From assembly GCA_025997715.1 (NCBI GenBank), contig BNUY01000019.1, forward strand, positions 1-27,991: 27,991 nt of DNA, written 5' to 3'. This DNA is from Spirochaetia bacterium. GTDB lineage: Bacteria > Spirochaetota > Spirochaetia > Treponematales > Breznakiellaceae. Shown here piece by piece: positions 15,695 through 22,020 of the stretch (the stretch's first letter is position 1; every line of letters starts with the position of its first letter). The notes under the pieces are model-generated. The model saw only the letters and a program-made list of their open reading frames with translations, had not been told where the DNA came from and searched no databases. Made by a program: the position numbers and the translations under genes.

Positions 15695-15827
15695 AAGAGA
15701 ATATACCGTGGATAAAGTTAGCGGGGGGTCCTGTCAGTAGGAAAGTATGGGACCCTCCCGGAGGGTCCTTCCCATACTTTCCTACCGCCACCCCCAATAC
15801 CATTTGCGGACGGTATATTCTCTTCTA
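15692..15827. repeat. Nested palindromic element E1, at the 3' end of the HtrA gene
   Basis: Outer arms of 18 bp are perfect: 15692-15709 (starting with the HtrA stop codon) against 15810-15827. Inner arms of 16 bp are perfect: GTAGGAAAGTATGGGA (15737-15752) against 15770-15785. A GC-rich apical stem (ACCCTCC..GGAGGGT) caps the inner hairpin. Conserved single-stranded blocks shared with element E2 (16565-16693) are GGGGGGTCCTG and AATACCATTTGCGG. The inner stem could end transcription from the HtrA gene, but there is no T-tract after it, and the size and sharing with E2 indicate a repeat element and not an ordinary terminator. Confidence 0.9.
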
Positions 15828-16052
15828 CTTGGATGGGCTTACATATAGGGGGGCGCTTCGCGGCAGGCAGAAACCCCCAATACTATTTGTGGACGGTATA
15901 TTCTCTTCTACCTGGACGGGCTTACATATAGGGGGACGCTTCACGGCAGGCAGAAACCCCCAATACTATTTGTAGACGGTATATTCTCTTCTACCTGGAC
16001 GGGCTTACACATAGGGGGGCGCTTCGCGGTAATCAACTCCCCTCAATACTAT
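15791..16052. repeat. 83-bp tandem repeat array, three copies plus a stub
   Basis: Units begin at 15791, 15874 and 15957 (CCCCCAATAC at each), exactly 83 bp apart, with a degenerate stub at 16040-16052. Copies differ at about five to eight positions, so the array is not very recent. Each unit carries the AATACYATTTG block and the outer arm CGGTATATTCTCTTCTA of element E1, then a G-run with CGCTTCRCGG and a C-run at the next boundary that can pair with it. No open frame or ribosome site is convincing. The array fills most of the 413-bp gap between the convergent HtrA and RseC-like genes; 16053-16107 shows nothing further. Confidence 0.92.
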
Positions 16053-16107
16053 GCTTACAGATGAGGGGTGTCTGTGCATGGGGCGTGCAAACGGACGGAT
16101 CGCAGGG

Positions 16108-16521
16108 CTAGGTACTGGGCGCTTCTATCACCCGGATAACCCGGCGTATGGTTTTGGGCGGGAAGCGGCGGCGGATAAAGTAGAGGGCGAAAGCGGCGGC
16201 AAAAAGGAGCAGAACGCCAACTGTTGCACGGGCTGGGTCCCCGGCTGCGGGGAAAAGGACGCCGGTTAGAACGTAGCCGGCGATAAAGCCCAGGATCGGG
16301 GGCAGCAGTACCGCAAGGCCCTGCTTAATGGCTGATGCGACGGCTTCGGTTTCTACCAATTGCCCCGGCTTAAGGTCCAGGCCATCGGGGTTTCCCGCAT
16401 TGTAGGACAATTCTTTTACCTTACATTCCTGGTTCATGCAGCCGAAACAAGCGATGCTGTTTTCCCGTACAATAGTGAGTGTATCCCCCCGTATCTCCCG
16501 TATTCTCCCCGTCTCAGTCAT
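16108..16521 (-). CDS. RseC/MucC-like membrane protein
   Basis: A 137-residue inner-membrane protein. The N-terminal cytoplasmic part has GRIREIRGDTLTIVRENSIACFGCMNQECK, with C25, C28 and C33 matching the cysteine cluster of RseC/MucC proteins. Two membrane helices follow at about 69-90 and 98-117, then a basic tail. In E. coli RseC affects the sigma-E response and reducing power to SoxR; in Rnf-bearing bacteria relatives are found near electron-transport genes. The start at 16521 is chosen for its strong AGGAGGAG site; a longer frame (to 16584) is open but without a site. It lies between two members of the nested palindrome family and convergent to an HtrA protease. Confidence 0.8.
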   Translation of the reverse strand: MTETGRIREIRGDTLTIVRENSIACFGCMNQECKVKELSYNAGNPDGLDLKPGQLVETEAVASAIKQGLAVLLPPILGFIAGYVLTGVLFPAAGDPARATVGVLLLFAAAFALYFIRRRFPPKTIRRVIRVIEAPST

Positions 16522-16564
16522 AAACTCCTCCTCTTCCTCCCCACACAGCCAGCGATTCGTAGGG

Positions 16565-16693
16565 AAAAGAAACAATGCCCGCAAATGGTATTAGGGGTGG
16601 GCGTGGGAAAACATGGGGGGGCGCCCCCGGAGGGGCCCCATGTTTTCTCACGTCCAGGACCCCCCACTATCCTTTTCTCCCATTGTTTCTTTT
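16565..16693. repeat. Nested palindromic element E2, at the 3' end of the YmdB-type gene
   Basis: Outer arms of 13 bp are perfect: AAAAGAAACAATG at 16565-16577 against 16681-16693. Inner arms: 16602-16618 against 16636-16652, 16 of 17 paired. A GC apical stem (CCCC..GGGG) with a CGG-containing loop caps it. It shares CCGCAAATGGTATT (16579-16592) and CAGGACCCCCC (16655-16665) with E1, same order and spacing. Its right part lies inside the YmdB-type gene and supplies the last residues and stop codon. Confidence 0.88.
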
Positions 16694-17475
16694 ACCGGAA
16701 CCCCCCATTGTATCCGTTCAATAGAGAGAGCCTTTCCCCGGCTGTCTATGTCCAGGTAAACTCCCTGGAGTTCAGGCTGCTCCCAAGCCTCCCTGGTCCA
16801 GTCGGGGATGCCCGTAAGGTATTCCTTGATACGCTCGTCCTTGTCCACCCCACCTACGGAATTTTGGCTGCCCGTGCGGCCCGCATCGGTGATCACCGCG
16901 GTGCCACCGGGAAGCACTGTCTCATCGGCGGTCTGGACACGGGTATGGGAACCGATTACGGCGGAACAAGACCCGTCCGCCAGGGCAAAGAGGGTGCGCT
17001 TTTCCGCAGTGGCCTCGGCGTGGAAGTCCAGGATGATGTAGGGGGTTTCTCGCCGGAGCCGTTCCAGAAGTACCGGGATGCGGGCGAAGGGGTTATCCCC
17101 GTGGAGCCGGGTAAAACCGCTTTGGCCCAGCAGAACCGCCACGGCTACCTTCTCGGCGCCGATATTGTAAACCCGTGCGCCTATGCCCGGCGCTTGGGGG
17201 TTGAGGTTTTCCGGACGCAGCACGTAGGGGATCTTGCCCAGGTTTTCCACCAGGTCTTTTTTGTAAAAGCAACATTCACCGGTAGTCAGCACGTTTACCC
17301 CCAGCTTGCGGAGATAGGCGGCGTGGTTGCGCCCCAGGCCGTTACCCCCGGTGACGCCGTCCGCGCCGGCGATGATGAAGTCTGTGGGTTTTTGCTTTTT
17401 CAGCGTCGGCAAGGCCGTTTTCAGAGCATATATACCGGCTTTTCCGACTATTTCGGCGATGTAGAGGACCTTCAA
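16648..17475 (-). CDS. YmdB-family metallophosphoesterase with altered active site
   Basis: A 275-residue protein of the TIGR00282/YmdB family, which in Bacillus is a cyclic-nucleotide phosphodiesterase. The frame is clear: MKVLYIAEIVGKAG, DFHAEATAEKR (H152), IGSHTRVQTADE (H177), TDAGRTG. Against the canonical residues as I remember them, D8 is Glu, E39 is Asp (AGADG), the metal and catalytic Asn-His pair is Glu-Cys (TTGECCF, 67-68), and the last His is Arg179. So the fold is kept but the two-metal site is not canonical; activity may be lost or changed. The last residues (GEKDSGGSWT) come from palindromic element E2. The start follows a TPR gene with a 14-nt gap, in the same operon. Confidence 0.85.
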   Translation of the reverse strand: MKVLYIAEIVGKAGIYALKTALPTLKKQKPTDFIIAGADGVTGGNGLGRNHAAYLRKLGVNVLTTGECCFYKKDLVENLGKIPYVLRPENLNPQAPGIGARVYNIGAEKVAVAVLLGQSGFTRLHGDNPFARIPVLLERLRRETPYIILDFHAEATAEKRTLFALADGSCSAVIGSHTRVQTADETVLPGGTAVITDAGRTGSQNSVGGVDKDERIKEYLTGIPDWTREAWEQPELQGVYLDIDSRGKALSIERIQWGVPVKETMGEKDSGGSWT

Positions 17476-17489
17476 AAAATCCTCCGGGA

Positions 17490-18038
17490 TTAAGTGTTGA
17501 TGGGACGGACGGGATAGCCCATGTCGGGGGATAACTGGCTGAGGATACGCTCGAATTCCGCCGCCGCCCGGTAATCCTGGAGCTTCCGGCAGGCGTCCCG
17601 CAGGTTGTAGAGGGCTTCGTAATACATGGGCGCCAGGCTTACCGCCTCTTCAAAGCAATGCCGGGCTTCATCGTAGCTGCCCTCCACAAAGTAGAGGACC
17701 CCCAGGTTGCTCCAGGTTTTTGGGGAACAGTCGTCACGAGCAAGGGCGGAATGGTAACACTCCTCGGCGAGGTCAAACTGTTCTACTTCGTAGTAGATCA
17801 GCCCCATGCTGACCCAGGCTTCGGCTAAGTCGTCGTCGATAAAAACCGCCCGTTGAAAACTGATCAGGGCTTCCTCATAGTCCCCCGTTCTTTGCTGGGC
17901 AATCCCCAGGTTCATCCAGAGCAGGGGGTTTTCCGGTTCCATGATCAGGGCCTTTCTGAACAGGGGAATCGCTTCGTAAGGCCGGTTTGCCTCCGTTAAG
18001 GCAATACCGGAGTTGTTTAAAGATGCCGCTGTTTCCAT
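17490..18038 (-). CDS. Tetratricopeptide-repeat protein
   Basis: A 182-residue soluble protein made almost wholly of TPR helices: about four to five 34-residue repeats, e.g. LLWMNLGIAQQRTGDYEEALISFQRAVFIDD, AEAWVSMGLIYYEVEQFDLAEECYHSAL and TWSNLGVLYFVEGSYDEARHCFEEAVSLAP. Such folds bind other proteins; no enzyme domain, signal peptide or membrane segment is present. The ATG at 18038 has GGGAGGGGG 4-5 nt upstream. It is followed 14 nt later by the YmdB-type gene, so the two are probably co-expressed. A specific partner cannot be named. Confidence 0.88.
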   Translation of the reverse strand: METAASLNNSGIALTEANRPYEAIPLFRKALIMEPENPLLWMNLGIAQQRTGDYEEALISFQRAVFIDDDLAEAWVSMGLIYYEVEQFDLAEECYHSALARDDCSPKTWSNLGVLYFVEGSYDEARHCFEEAVSLAPMYYEALYNLRDACRKLQDYRAAAEFERILSQLSPDMGYPVRPINT

Positions 18039-18053
18039 TACGCCCCCTCCCGT

Positions 18054-18131
18054 CTAAATATAACCCATCATCGGCGTAAGAACAATGCCCAGGTAGACAC
18101 CATTGACAATGGTAATGAAGAAGATAAACCA
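18054..18131 (-). pseudogene. Possible remnant: C-terminal end of a membrane protein
   Basis: The minus-strand frame reads W-F-I-F-F-I-T-I-V-N-G-V-Y-L-G then a further hydrophobic stretch to MMGYI and a TAG at 18056-18054. Two codons upstream of the Trp is a TGA, inside the palindromic element at 18126-18210, and no start precedes the stretch. It looks like the last transmembrane segment of a gene cut off by the element. The piece is short enough that chance cannot be excluded. Confidence 0.3.
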
Positions 18132-18210
18132 CGAAGCTCACGAATTACACGAATGAGACCCTCTAACCCCTCTTTTATTCGTGAGGTTCGTGTGATTCGT
18201 GGTTAATTAT
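18126..18210. repeat. Second palindromic element with CACGAA repeats
   Basis: The left arm AACCACGAAGCTCACGAA, continuing TTACACGAA (from 18127), pairs imperfectly with the right arm ending TTCGTGGTTAAT (to about 18207). Three spaced CACGAA units per arm and the AACCACGAA end match the element at 10284-10401, though the outermost bases differ. It lies between the SGNH hydrolase and TPR genes, both on the minus strand. Confidence 0.85.
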
Positions 18211-18219
18211 TCTTTCGCC

Positions 18220-18247
18220 GGTAGACACAACTTAGTTCGTGTCTACC
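18220..18247 (-). terminator. Hairpin after the SGNH hydrolase gene
   Basis: GGTAGACAC (18220-18228) and GTGTCTACC (18239-18247) form a perfect 9-bp stem with a 10-nt loop, starting 3 nt beyond the hydrolase stop. There is no T-run on the minus strand, so it is a weak terminator candidate. The same GGTAGACAC also occurs at 18092-18100, on the other side of the CACGAA element. Confidence 0.45.
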
Positions 18248-18249
18248 TA

Positions 18250-18894
18250 CTAGCTGTTTTTCCTGATGATCTCCGCCACCGCTTCCGCCAGTTTCCGGTG
18301 ATCCTCCGGGGCAAGGTGGATGCCGTCCACCGCACTGGTACGAATCACCGTACCGGCTTCAAAAAACAGGACGCCGCTTTCCTTCGCCAGGTTCTTGTAG
18401 TGGTGGGTCATCTTTTTTGAGAGTTCCACCGTATTGCCGAATATATGGAGGAACCCCATGGATTCCACCGTCGGGGGCGGGCAGACCATCAGGATTTTTG
18501 GGGACCCTTCGCCGGGGCCGGTTCGGGAGTCCTGGATGGTGGTGACCACCTTCTGTACCCCGGCGGCTATATCAAAGGGGGTCGGGCTGAACCGGGGCTT
18601 CAGGTCATTGGTGCCCAGCATGACCACCACCCAATCCAGGGGTTTGTGGCTTTCCAGGATGGGGATGAGCTGGCGTAGGCCGTTCCGGTCCCCCTCAATG
18701 GGGTCCTCCCGGCAGCTGGTCCTGCCGTTAAGGCCCTCCTCCACCACCCAATATGGGGGATCTTCCCAATTGGTTCCTGCATTGAGCAGCCGCCATAAGA
18801 CCATGGGCCACCGGGTTTTATGGTCATACCGTTCCCCGGAAAGGGGGGCGTAACCCCAGGTATTTGAATCACCGTAACAAAGAATAGTTTTCAT
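18250..18894 (-). CDS. SGNH/GDSL-family esterase or lipase
   Basis: A 214-residue hydrolase. Block I CYGDSNTWG gives the nucleophile Ser10, block III GTNDL gives Asn96 of the oxyanion hole, and DGIHLAPEDH near the end gives Asp190 and His193 of the triad. The spacing fits SGNH arylesterases/acyl hydrolases (e.g. TesA- or Est-like). There is no signal peptide, so it should be cytoplasmic. The start at 18894 is chosen because MKTILCYGDS is the family N-terminus and GGAGA lies 7 nt before it; a much longer frame upstream reads through the groES terminator. Natural substrate unknown; candidates are acetylated sugars or lipids. Confidence 0.88.
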   Translation of the reverse strand: MKTILCYGDSNTWGYAPLSGERYDHKTRWPMVLWRLLNAGTNWEDPPYWVVEEGLNGRTSCREDPIEGDRNGLRQLIPILESHKPLDWVVVMLGTNDLKPRFSPTPFDIAAGVQKVVTTIQDSRTGPGEGSPKILMVCPPPTVESMGFLHIFGNTVELSKKMTHHYKNLAKESGVLFFEAGTVIRTSAVDGIHLAPEDHRKLAEAVAEIIRKNS

Positions 18895-18913
18895 GGGTCT
18901 TCTCCGTGAAACG

Positions 18914-18936
18914 AAAAAAACCCGGCCGGAGCCGGG
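18914..18936 (-). terminator. Rho-independent terminator of groES
   Basis: On the minus strand a 6-bp stem CCCGGC/GCCGGG (18936-18931 with 18926-18921, loop TCCG) is followed by seven T (18920-18914). It lies 34 nt past the groES stop and ends 20 nt before the SGNH hydrolase start, separating the two units. Confidence 0.85.
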
Positions 18937-18970
18937 CTTAATCCGAAAATGTGTTCTTATAGAAGAACGC

Positions 18971-19243
18971 TTATTCGATAATGGCGATAATATCGGCCAT
19001 TTTGAGGATAAGATGCTCGGTTCCGTCAAGCTTGACCTGGGTTCCGGCGTACTTGTCGTACATGACTTTGTCACCGGCCTTAACCGTGATCTTCACTTCC
19101 TCAGTCCCTTCCCCCACCGCCGTTACGGTCCCTGTTTGGGTCTTTTCCTGGGCGTTATCGGGGATAATGATCCCTCCGGCGGTCTTTGCCTCGCTCTTCT
19201 CCAGCTTAACAATGACCCTGTCGGCCAAAGGCTTTACCTTCAT
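18971..19243 (-). CDS. groES: Co-chaperonin GroES (Hsp10)
   Basis: The 90-residue lid of the GroEL folding chamber. [13 protein letters not shown] is the family start, [22 protein letters not shown] contains the mobile loop that grips GroEL, and [17 protein letters not shown]...ADIIAIIE closes the barrel. The start at 19243 is chosen because GGAGG is 5 nt upstream and the protein then begins at the conserved Met; an ATG 12 nt earlier is open. groEL is not adjacent: the gene has its own promoter and terminator. Stand-alone groES fits spirochaetes, where I recall groES and groEL being apart. No CIRCE-type operator was seen in front of it. Confidence 0.96.
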   Translation of the reverse strand: MKVKPLADRVIVKLEKSEAKTAGGIIIPDNAQEKTQTGTVTAVGEGTEEVKITVKAGDKVMYDKYAGTQVKLDGTEHLILKMADIIAIIE

Positions 19244-19292
19244 ATGGTCCTCCATTCTATTAGTGATAAGTAGTAAGTGTTTCGATACATAG

Positions 19293-19322
19293 AATATACC
19301 AAAAATACCCCGCGTGGGTCAA
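19293..19322 (-). promoter_or_regulatory. Promoter of groES
   Basis: On the minus strand TTGACC (19322-19317) and TATATT (19298-19293) are 18 bp apart, leaving a leader of about 40-45 nt before the groES ATG. The -35 box lies just before the RlpA gene's 3' end (19331). Confidence 0.7.
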
Positions 19323-19330
19323 GAAATTTC

Positions 19331-20281
19331 TTATTCTTCCCGGATAAGAACTTCCCGGAATCCAACGGAACCGAGCTTTCCCGCCAGGCTTTCGACGTCA
19401 TCCGCCCGTACGCCGGAGATCACCACCCGGTAATAGTCATTATACCGTTCATAGGCCGGTTCAAGCCCTGTGCTTTTTACGCGGTCAAATGCCTCTACCG
19501 CATTCCGGGTGTTCTGATAGGCCCCTACCTGGACGCGGTACCGCTTATTCGTGCCAAGGGGGGGAATCCCCGGTTTAACCACCGCCGGGCTGGCGCTAAA
19601 CGATGTCGGGGGCTGCACTGGTTGTGAGAATACCGGCGGCTGTGCCGGGTATGCCGGCTGTTGGGCTGTTGCAGGCGGCTGTACCGGGTATGCCGGATAT
19701 GCGGGCTGCTGTGCCGGTGCGGATGGCTGCGCCGGATATGCCGGATATGTGGGCTGTGGATATGCCGGGTATGCGGGTTGCTGGGCTATTGCGGGGGGCT
19801 GTGCCGGAATAGGCGCTATCCAGGGGTCGGATTCGGCTGGCCCTGCCGATACTGCCGACGGGGTCGGTGCGGCCCCTTCCCCGGCCAACTCTACCAGCAC
19901 CGGCGCGGTACCGGTACTGATTATGTCCAGCACCTCCGCTGCGGCCCGGGAAATATCGATGATCCGGGTGTTTACAAAGGGTCCTCTATCATTCACCCGG
20001 ACAATCACCTGCTTTCTGTTCTGGGTATTGGTTACCCGCAGCATGGTGCCGAAGGGCAGGGTGGGGTGGGCGGCGGTCATCTGGGCAGGATTGAAAAGCT
20101 CCCCGGACGCGGTGGGGCGGCCCTCAAACTCCGTGCCGTACCAGGATGCGATTCCGTCCTGGCGGAAGGCGGCGTTGCCGATACCGCCGGCAGTTTCATC
20201 AGTAACGCTGTCCTGGGCCCGGAGGGTGCAAAATGCGGCCAATACAAGGAACACAATGAAAAATCCGCTTTTCTGTTTCAT
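19331..20281 (-). CDS. rlpA: RlpA-like septal protein with SPOR domain
   Basis: Exported cell-wall protein of 316 residues. A signal peptide (MKQKSGFFIVFLVLAAFCTLRA) is followed by the double-psi beta-barrel domain: GIASWYGTEFEGRPTASGE, AAHPTLPFGTMLRV (H72) and VRVNDRGPF (D98), the conserved pair linked to glycan-cleaving activity in RlpA. Residues about 135-235 are a low-complexity linker of Ala, Pro, Gln and Tyr with repeats of the type AQQPAYPAYP. A SPOR domain (YRVQVGAYQNTRNAVEAFDRVKSTGLEP...) ends the protein and should bind stripped peptidoglycan at the division septum. The cysteine of the signal region (C18) is not in a good lipobox. No strong ribosome site precedes the ATG. Confidence 0.9.
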   Translation of the reverse strand: MKQKSGFFIVFLVLAAFCTLRAQDSVTDETAGGIGNAAFRQDGIASWYGTEFEGRPTASGELFNPAQMTAAHPTLPFGTMLRVTNTQNRKQVIVRVNDRGPFVNTRIIDISRAAAEVLDIISTGTAPVLVELAGEGAAPTPSAVSAGPAESDPWIAPIPAQPPAIAQQPAYPAYPQPTYPAYPAQPSAPAQQPAYPAYPVQPPATAQQPAYPAQPPVFSQPVQPPTSFSASPAVVKPGIPPLGTNKRYRVQVGAYQNTRNAVEAFDRVKSTGLEPAYERYNDYYRVVISGVRADDVESLAGKLGSVGFREVLIREE

Positions 20282-20318
20282 AGGTTCATTATCGGCAGAG
20301 TATCATAGAAGCTTACTA

Positions 20319-21161
20319 TTAAATTATTTCCCTGAAGGGAATGCTTTCCTTTCCGAGGATATACCGTTCTATCAGGTCCGCCACACCGTCATCATCGTTG
20401 GATTTGTCGGTGACCATGGCGGCGATGTCCTTGATCCGCTCATCCCCGTTGGCCATGGCTACCCCGATACCCGCCCAACGTATCATCGCCTCGTCGTTCA
20501 TGGAGTCCCCGATGGCAAGCACCGCGCTCCGGGGGATGCCCAGGACTTCCGCCACCTTTGCCAGGCCGGTCCCCTTATCGACACCCTGGGGGAGTATCTC
20601 CAGGAAATAGGGTTTACTGGTAAAGATGGTGGATTCCTCGCCGATGTAGGTTTTCAGAATGTTTTCCAGGGGCCGGAGGGTCATGGGGTCCCCGGGGATG
20701 AGCAGTTTGTAACAGCCGTGGCCCACCATGGCCCGGAAATTTTCCACCACCACCTGCCGTAAGCCCGTAAGTTTTTGGTCGTAGTCGGCAAATTCATTGG
20801 GGCGGGAGATATACATGATGTCATCTTCGTAGAGCTGCACCGGGAAGCCCTCCGCCGATGCCAGATCGTAGGCAATCAGCGCTGTTTTTGAGGGGATCTT
20901 CGCTTCGTAGATGAGTTTCCCCGTGTGACTTTCCTGGATCATGGTGCCGTTATTGCAGATAAGGTAGCCCGGCCGTTTGTGGAGCCCTAAAAGCCGGGCA
21001 AAGTGCTCCATAGCCGAAGGAATCCGCCCCGAAGCAAGGACCACCACACAACCCTGGGTTTCTGCCTTCCTGATAGCATTCCGGGTCCGGAATGAGATGG
21101 TCAGATCCGACCGCAGCAGGGTATCATCTAAATCAATGGCAAGCATTTGTATGGATGTCAT
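20319..21161 (-). CDS. Cof-type HAD-superfamily phosphatase
   Basis: A 280-residue cytoplasmic sugar-phosphate or nucleotide phosphatase of the Cof/YidA group. Motif I LAIDLDDTLL has the nucleophile Asp10 and acid Asp12; motif II VLASGR; the C2 cap sits between; motif III/IV appear as GVDKGTGLAKVAEVLGI and AIGDSMNDEAMIRWAGIGVAMANG. The start at 21161 follows AAGGAG by 7 nt; a TTG 15 nt upstream is open but would include that site. Substrate cannot be assigned within this broad family. The gene is divergent from parA. Confidence 0.92.
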   Translation of the reverse strand: MTSIQMLAIDLDDTLLRSDLTISFRTRNAIRKAETQGCVVVLASGRIPSAMEHFARLLGLHKRPGYLICNNGTMIQESHTGKLIYEAKIPSKTALIAYDLASAEGFPVQLYEDDIMYISRPNEFADYDQKLTGLRQVVVENFRAMVGHGCYKLLIPGDPMTLRPLENILKTYIGEESTIFTSKPYFLEILPQGVDKGTGLAKVAEVLGIPRSAVLAIGDSMNDEAMIRWAGIGVAMANGDERIKDIAAMVTDKSNDDDGVADLIERYILGKESIPFREII

Positions 21162-21191
21162 CCGGCGCTCCTTCAAGCTATGTACTAGCTC

Positions 21192-21232
21192 TGTTCAATA
21201 GCATTGAACAAGCATACCCATGGTATTATACT
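21192..21232 (+). promoter_or_regulatory. parAB promoter overlapped by a palindrome
   Basis: TTGAAC (21204-21209) and TATACT (21227-21232) are 17 bp apart and end 29 nt before the parA ATG. The -35 box is the right half of the perfect palindrome TGTTCAAT-AGC-ATTGAACA (21192-21210), a plausible operator. It does not match the parS consensus, and no parS-like site was spotted elsewhere in the window. Confidence 0.72.
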
Positions 21233-21261
21233 ATAGACTAGTTTTCAATACCGGTGGGGAA

Positions 21262-22020
21262 ATGGGCAGAGTATATGCGTTTGTAAACCAGAAGGGGGGG
21301 GTCGGCAAGACCACCTCCGCCATCAGCCTTGGGGCCTACTTTGCCGAAGCGGGAAAGTCGGTGCTTCTGGTGGATTTTGATTCCCAGGCAAACCTTTCCA
21401 GCGGTGTGGGACTGCGTTCCGCCAAACCCGGGGTGTATGAACTCATTTCCGGGACCGCATCCCTTACCCAGGTTATCCGCCCCACGGAGATCCCCAACCT
21501 TTCGGTGATTCCCGCCAGCATCGACCTATCCGGGGCTGCGGTGGAGCTTATCGGGCAGGCGGAGCGGGATTTTTTCCTGAAACACGCCCTGGAACCGGTG
21601 CGGAATACCTATGATTTTATCCTGATAGACTGCCCTCCTTCCCTGGGGGTGCTTACCATCAACGGCATGGTTGCCGCCGATGCGGTGCTTATCCCCATGC
21701 AGTGCGAATATTTTGCCATGGAGGGCCTTTCCCTGCTCTTCCAGACCATCAAGCGTATCCAAAAAAAACTGAACCCCCATCTGGAAATCGGGGGGATATT
21801 CTTTACCATGTATGATTCACGGACCCGGCTGGCCCAGGAGGTGGTGACCAAGGTGTGCGGCTATTTTAAAGACAAGGTTTTTACTACCATCGTACCCCGG
21901 AATGTCCGGCTTTCCGAAGCCCCTTCCTTCGGCAAGCCCATTTCCCGCTACGATCCCCAATGTTCCGGCGGCAAGGCCTACAATAGCCTGGCCGAGGAGG
22001 TGATGCGCCGTGGGGCCTAA
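21262..22020 (+). CDS. parA: Chromosome-partitioning ATPase ParA (Soj)
   Basis: A 252-residue Walker-type ATPase that binds DNA non-specifically as an ATP dimer and moves ParB-parS complexes. The deviant Walker A KGGVGKTTSA (residues 11-20, signature Lys11) is complete; DFDSQANLSSG is the A' block and ILIDCPPSLG the Walker B. The short N-terminus without an HTH marks the chromosomal Soj type. The ATG at 21262 follows GGTGGGGA closely and begins the conserved GRVYAFVNQKGG; an upstream start at 21220 would extend into the promoter. parB follows with an 11-nt overlap. Confidence 0.95.
   Translation: MGRVYAFVNQKGGVGKTTSAISLGAYFAEAGKSVLLVDFDSQANLSSGVGLRSAKPGVYELISGTASLTQVIRPTEIPNLSVIPASIDLSGAAVELIGQAERDFFLKHALEPVRNTYDFILIDCPPSLGVLTINGMVAADAVLIPMQCEYFAMEGLSLLFQTIKRIQKKLNPHLEIGGIFFTMYDSRTRLAQEVVTKVCGYFKDKVFTTIVPRNVRLSEAPSFGKPISRYDPQCSGGKAYNSLAEEVMRRGA

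Noticed and set aside
15737..15785. Simple rho-independent terminator for the HtrA gene
   Set aside because: The stem is strong, but no T-tract follows and the same hairpin with compensatory changes recurs at 16602-16652, so it was assigned to a repeat family instead.
15791..16052. Regularly spaced repeats that might be a CRISPR array
   Set aside because: The whole 83-bp unit repeats without unique spacers, and no cas genes are present, so this is a plain tandem repeat.
19551..20762. A 403-codon plus-strand frame rich in Gly, Cys, Ala and Tyr
   Set aside because: It is the antisense of the RlpA low-complexity linker and of the Cof phosphatase; the repeats belong to the linker.
21192..21210. 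parS site
   Set aside because: The palindrome lacks the CACGTG centre and flanks of the usual parS, so it was kept only as a possible operator.
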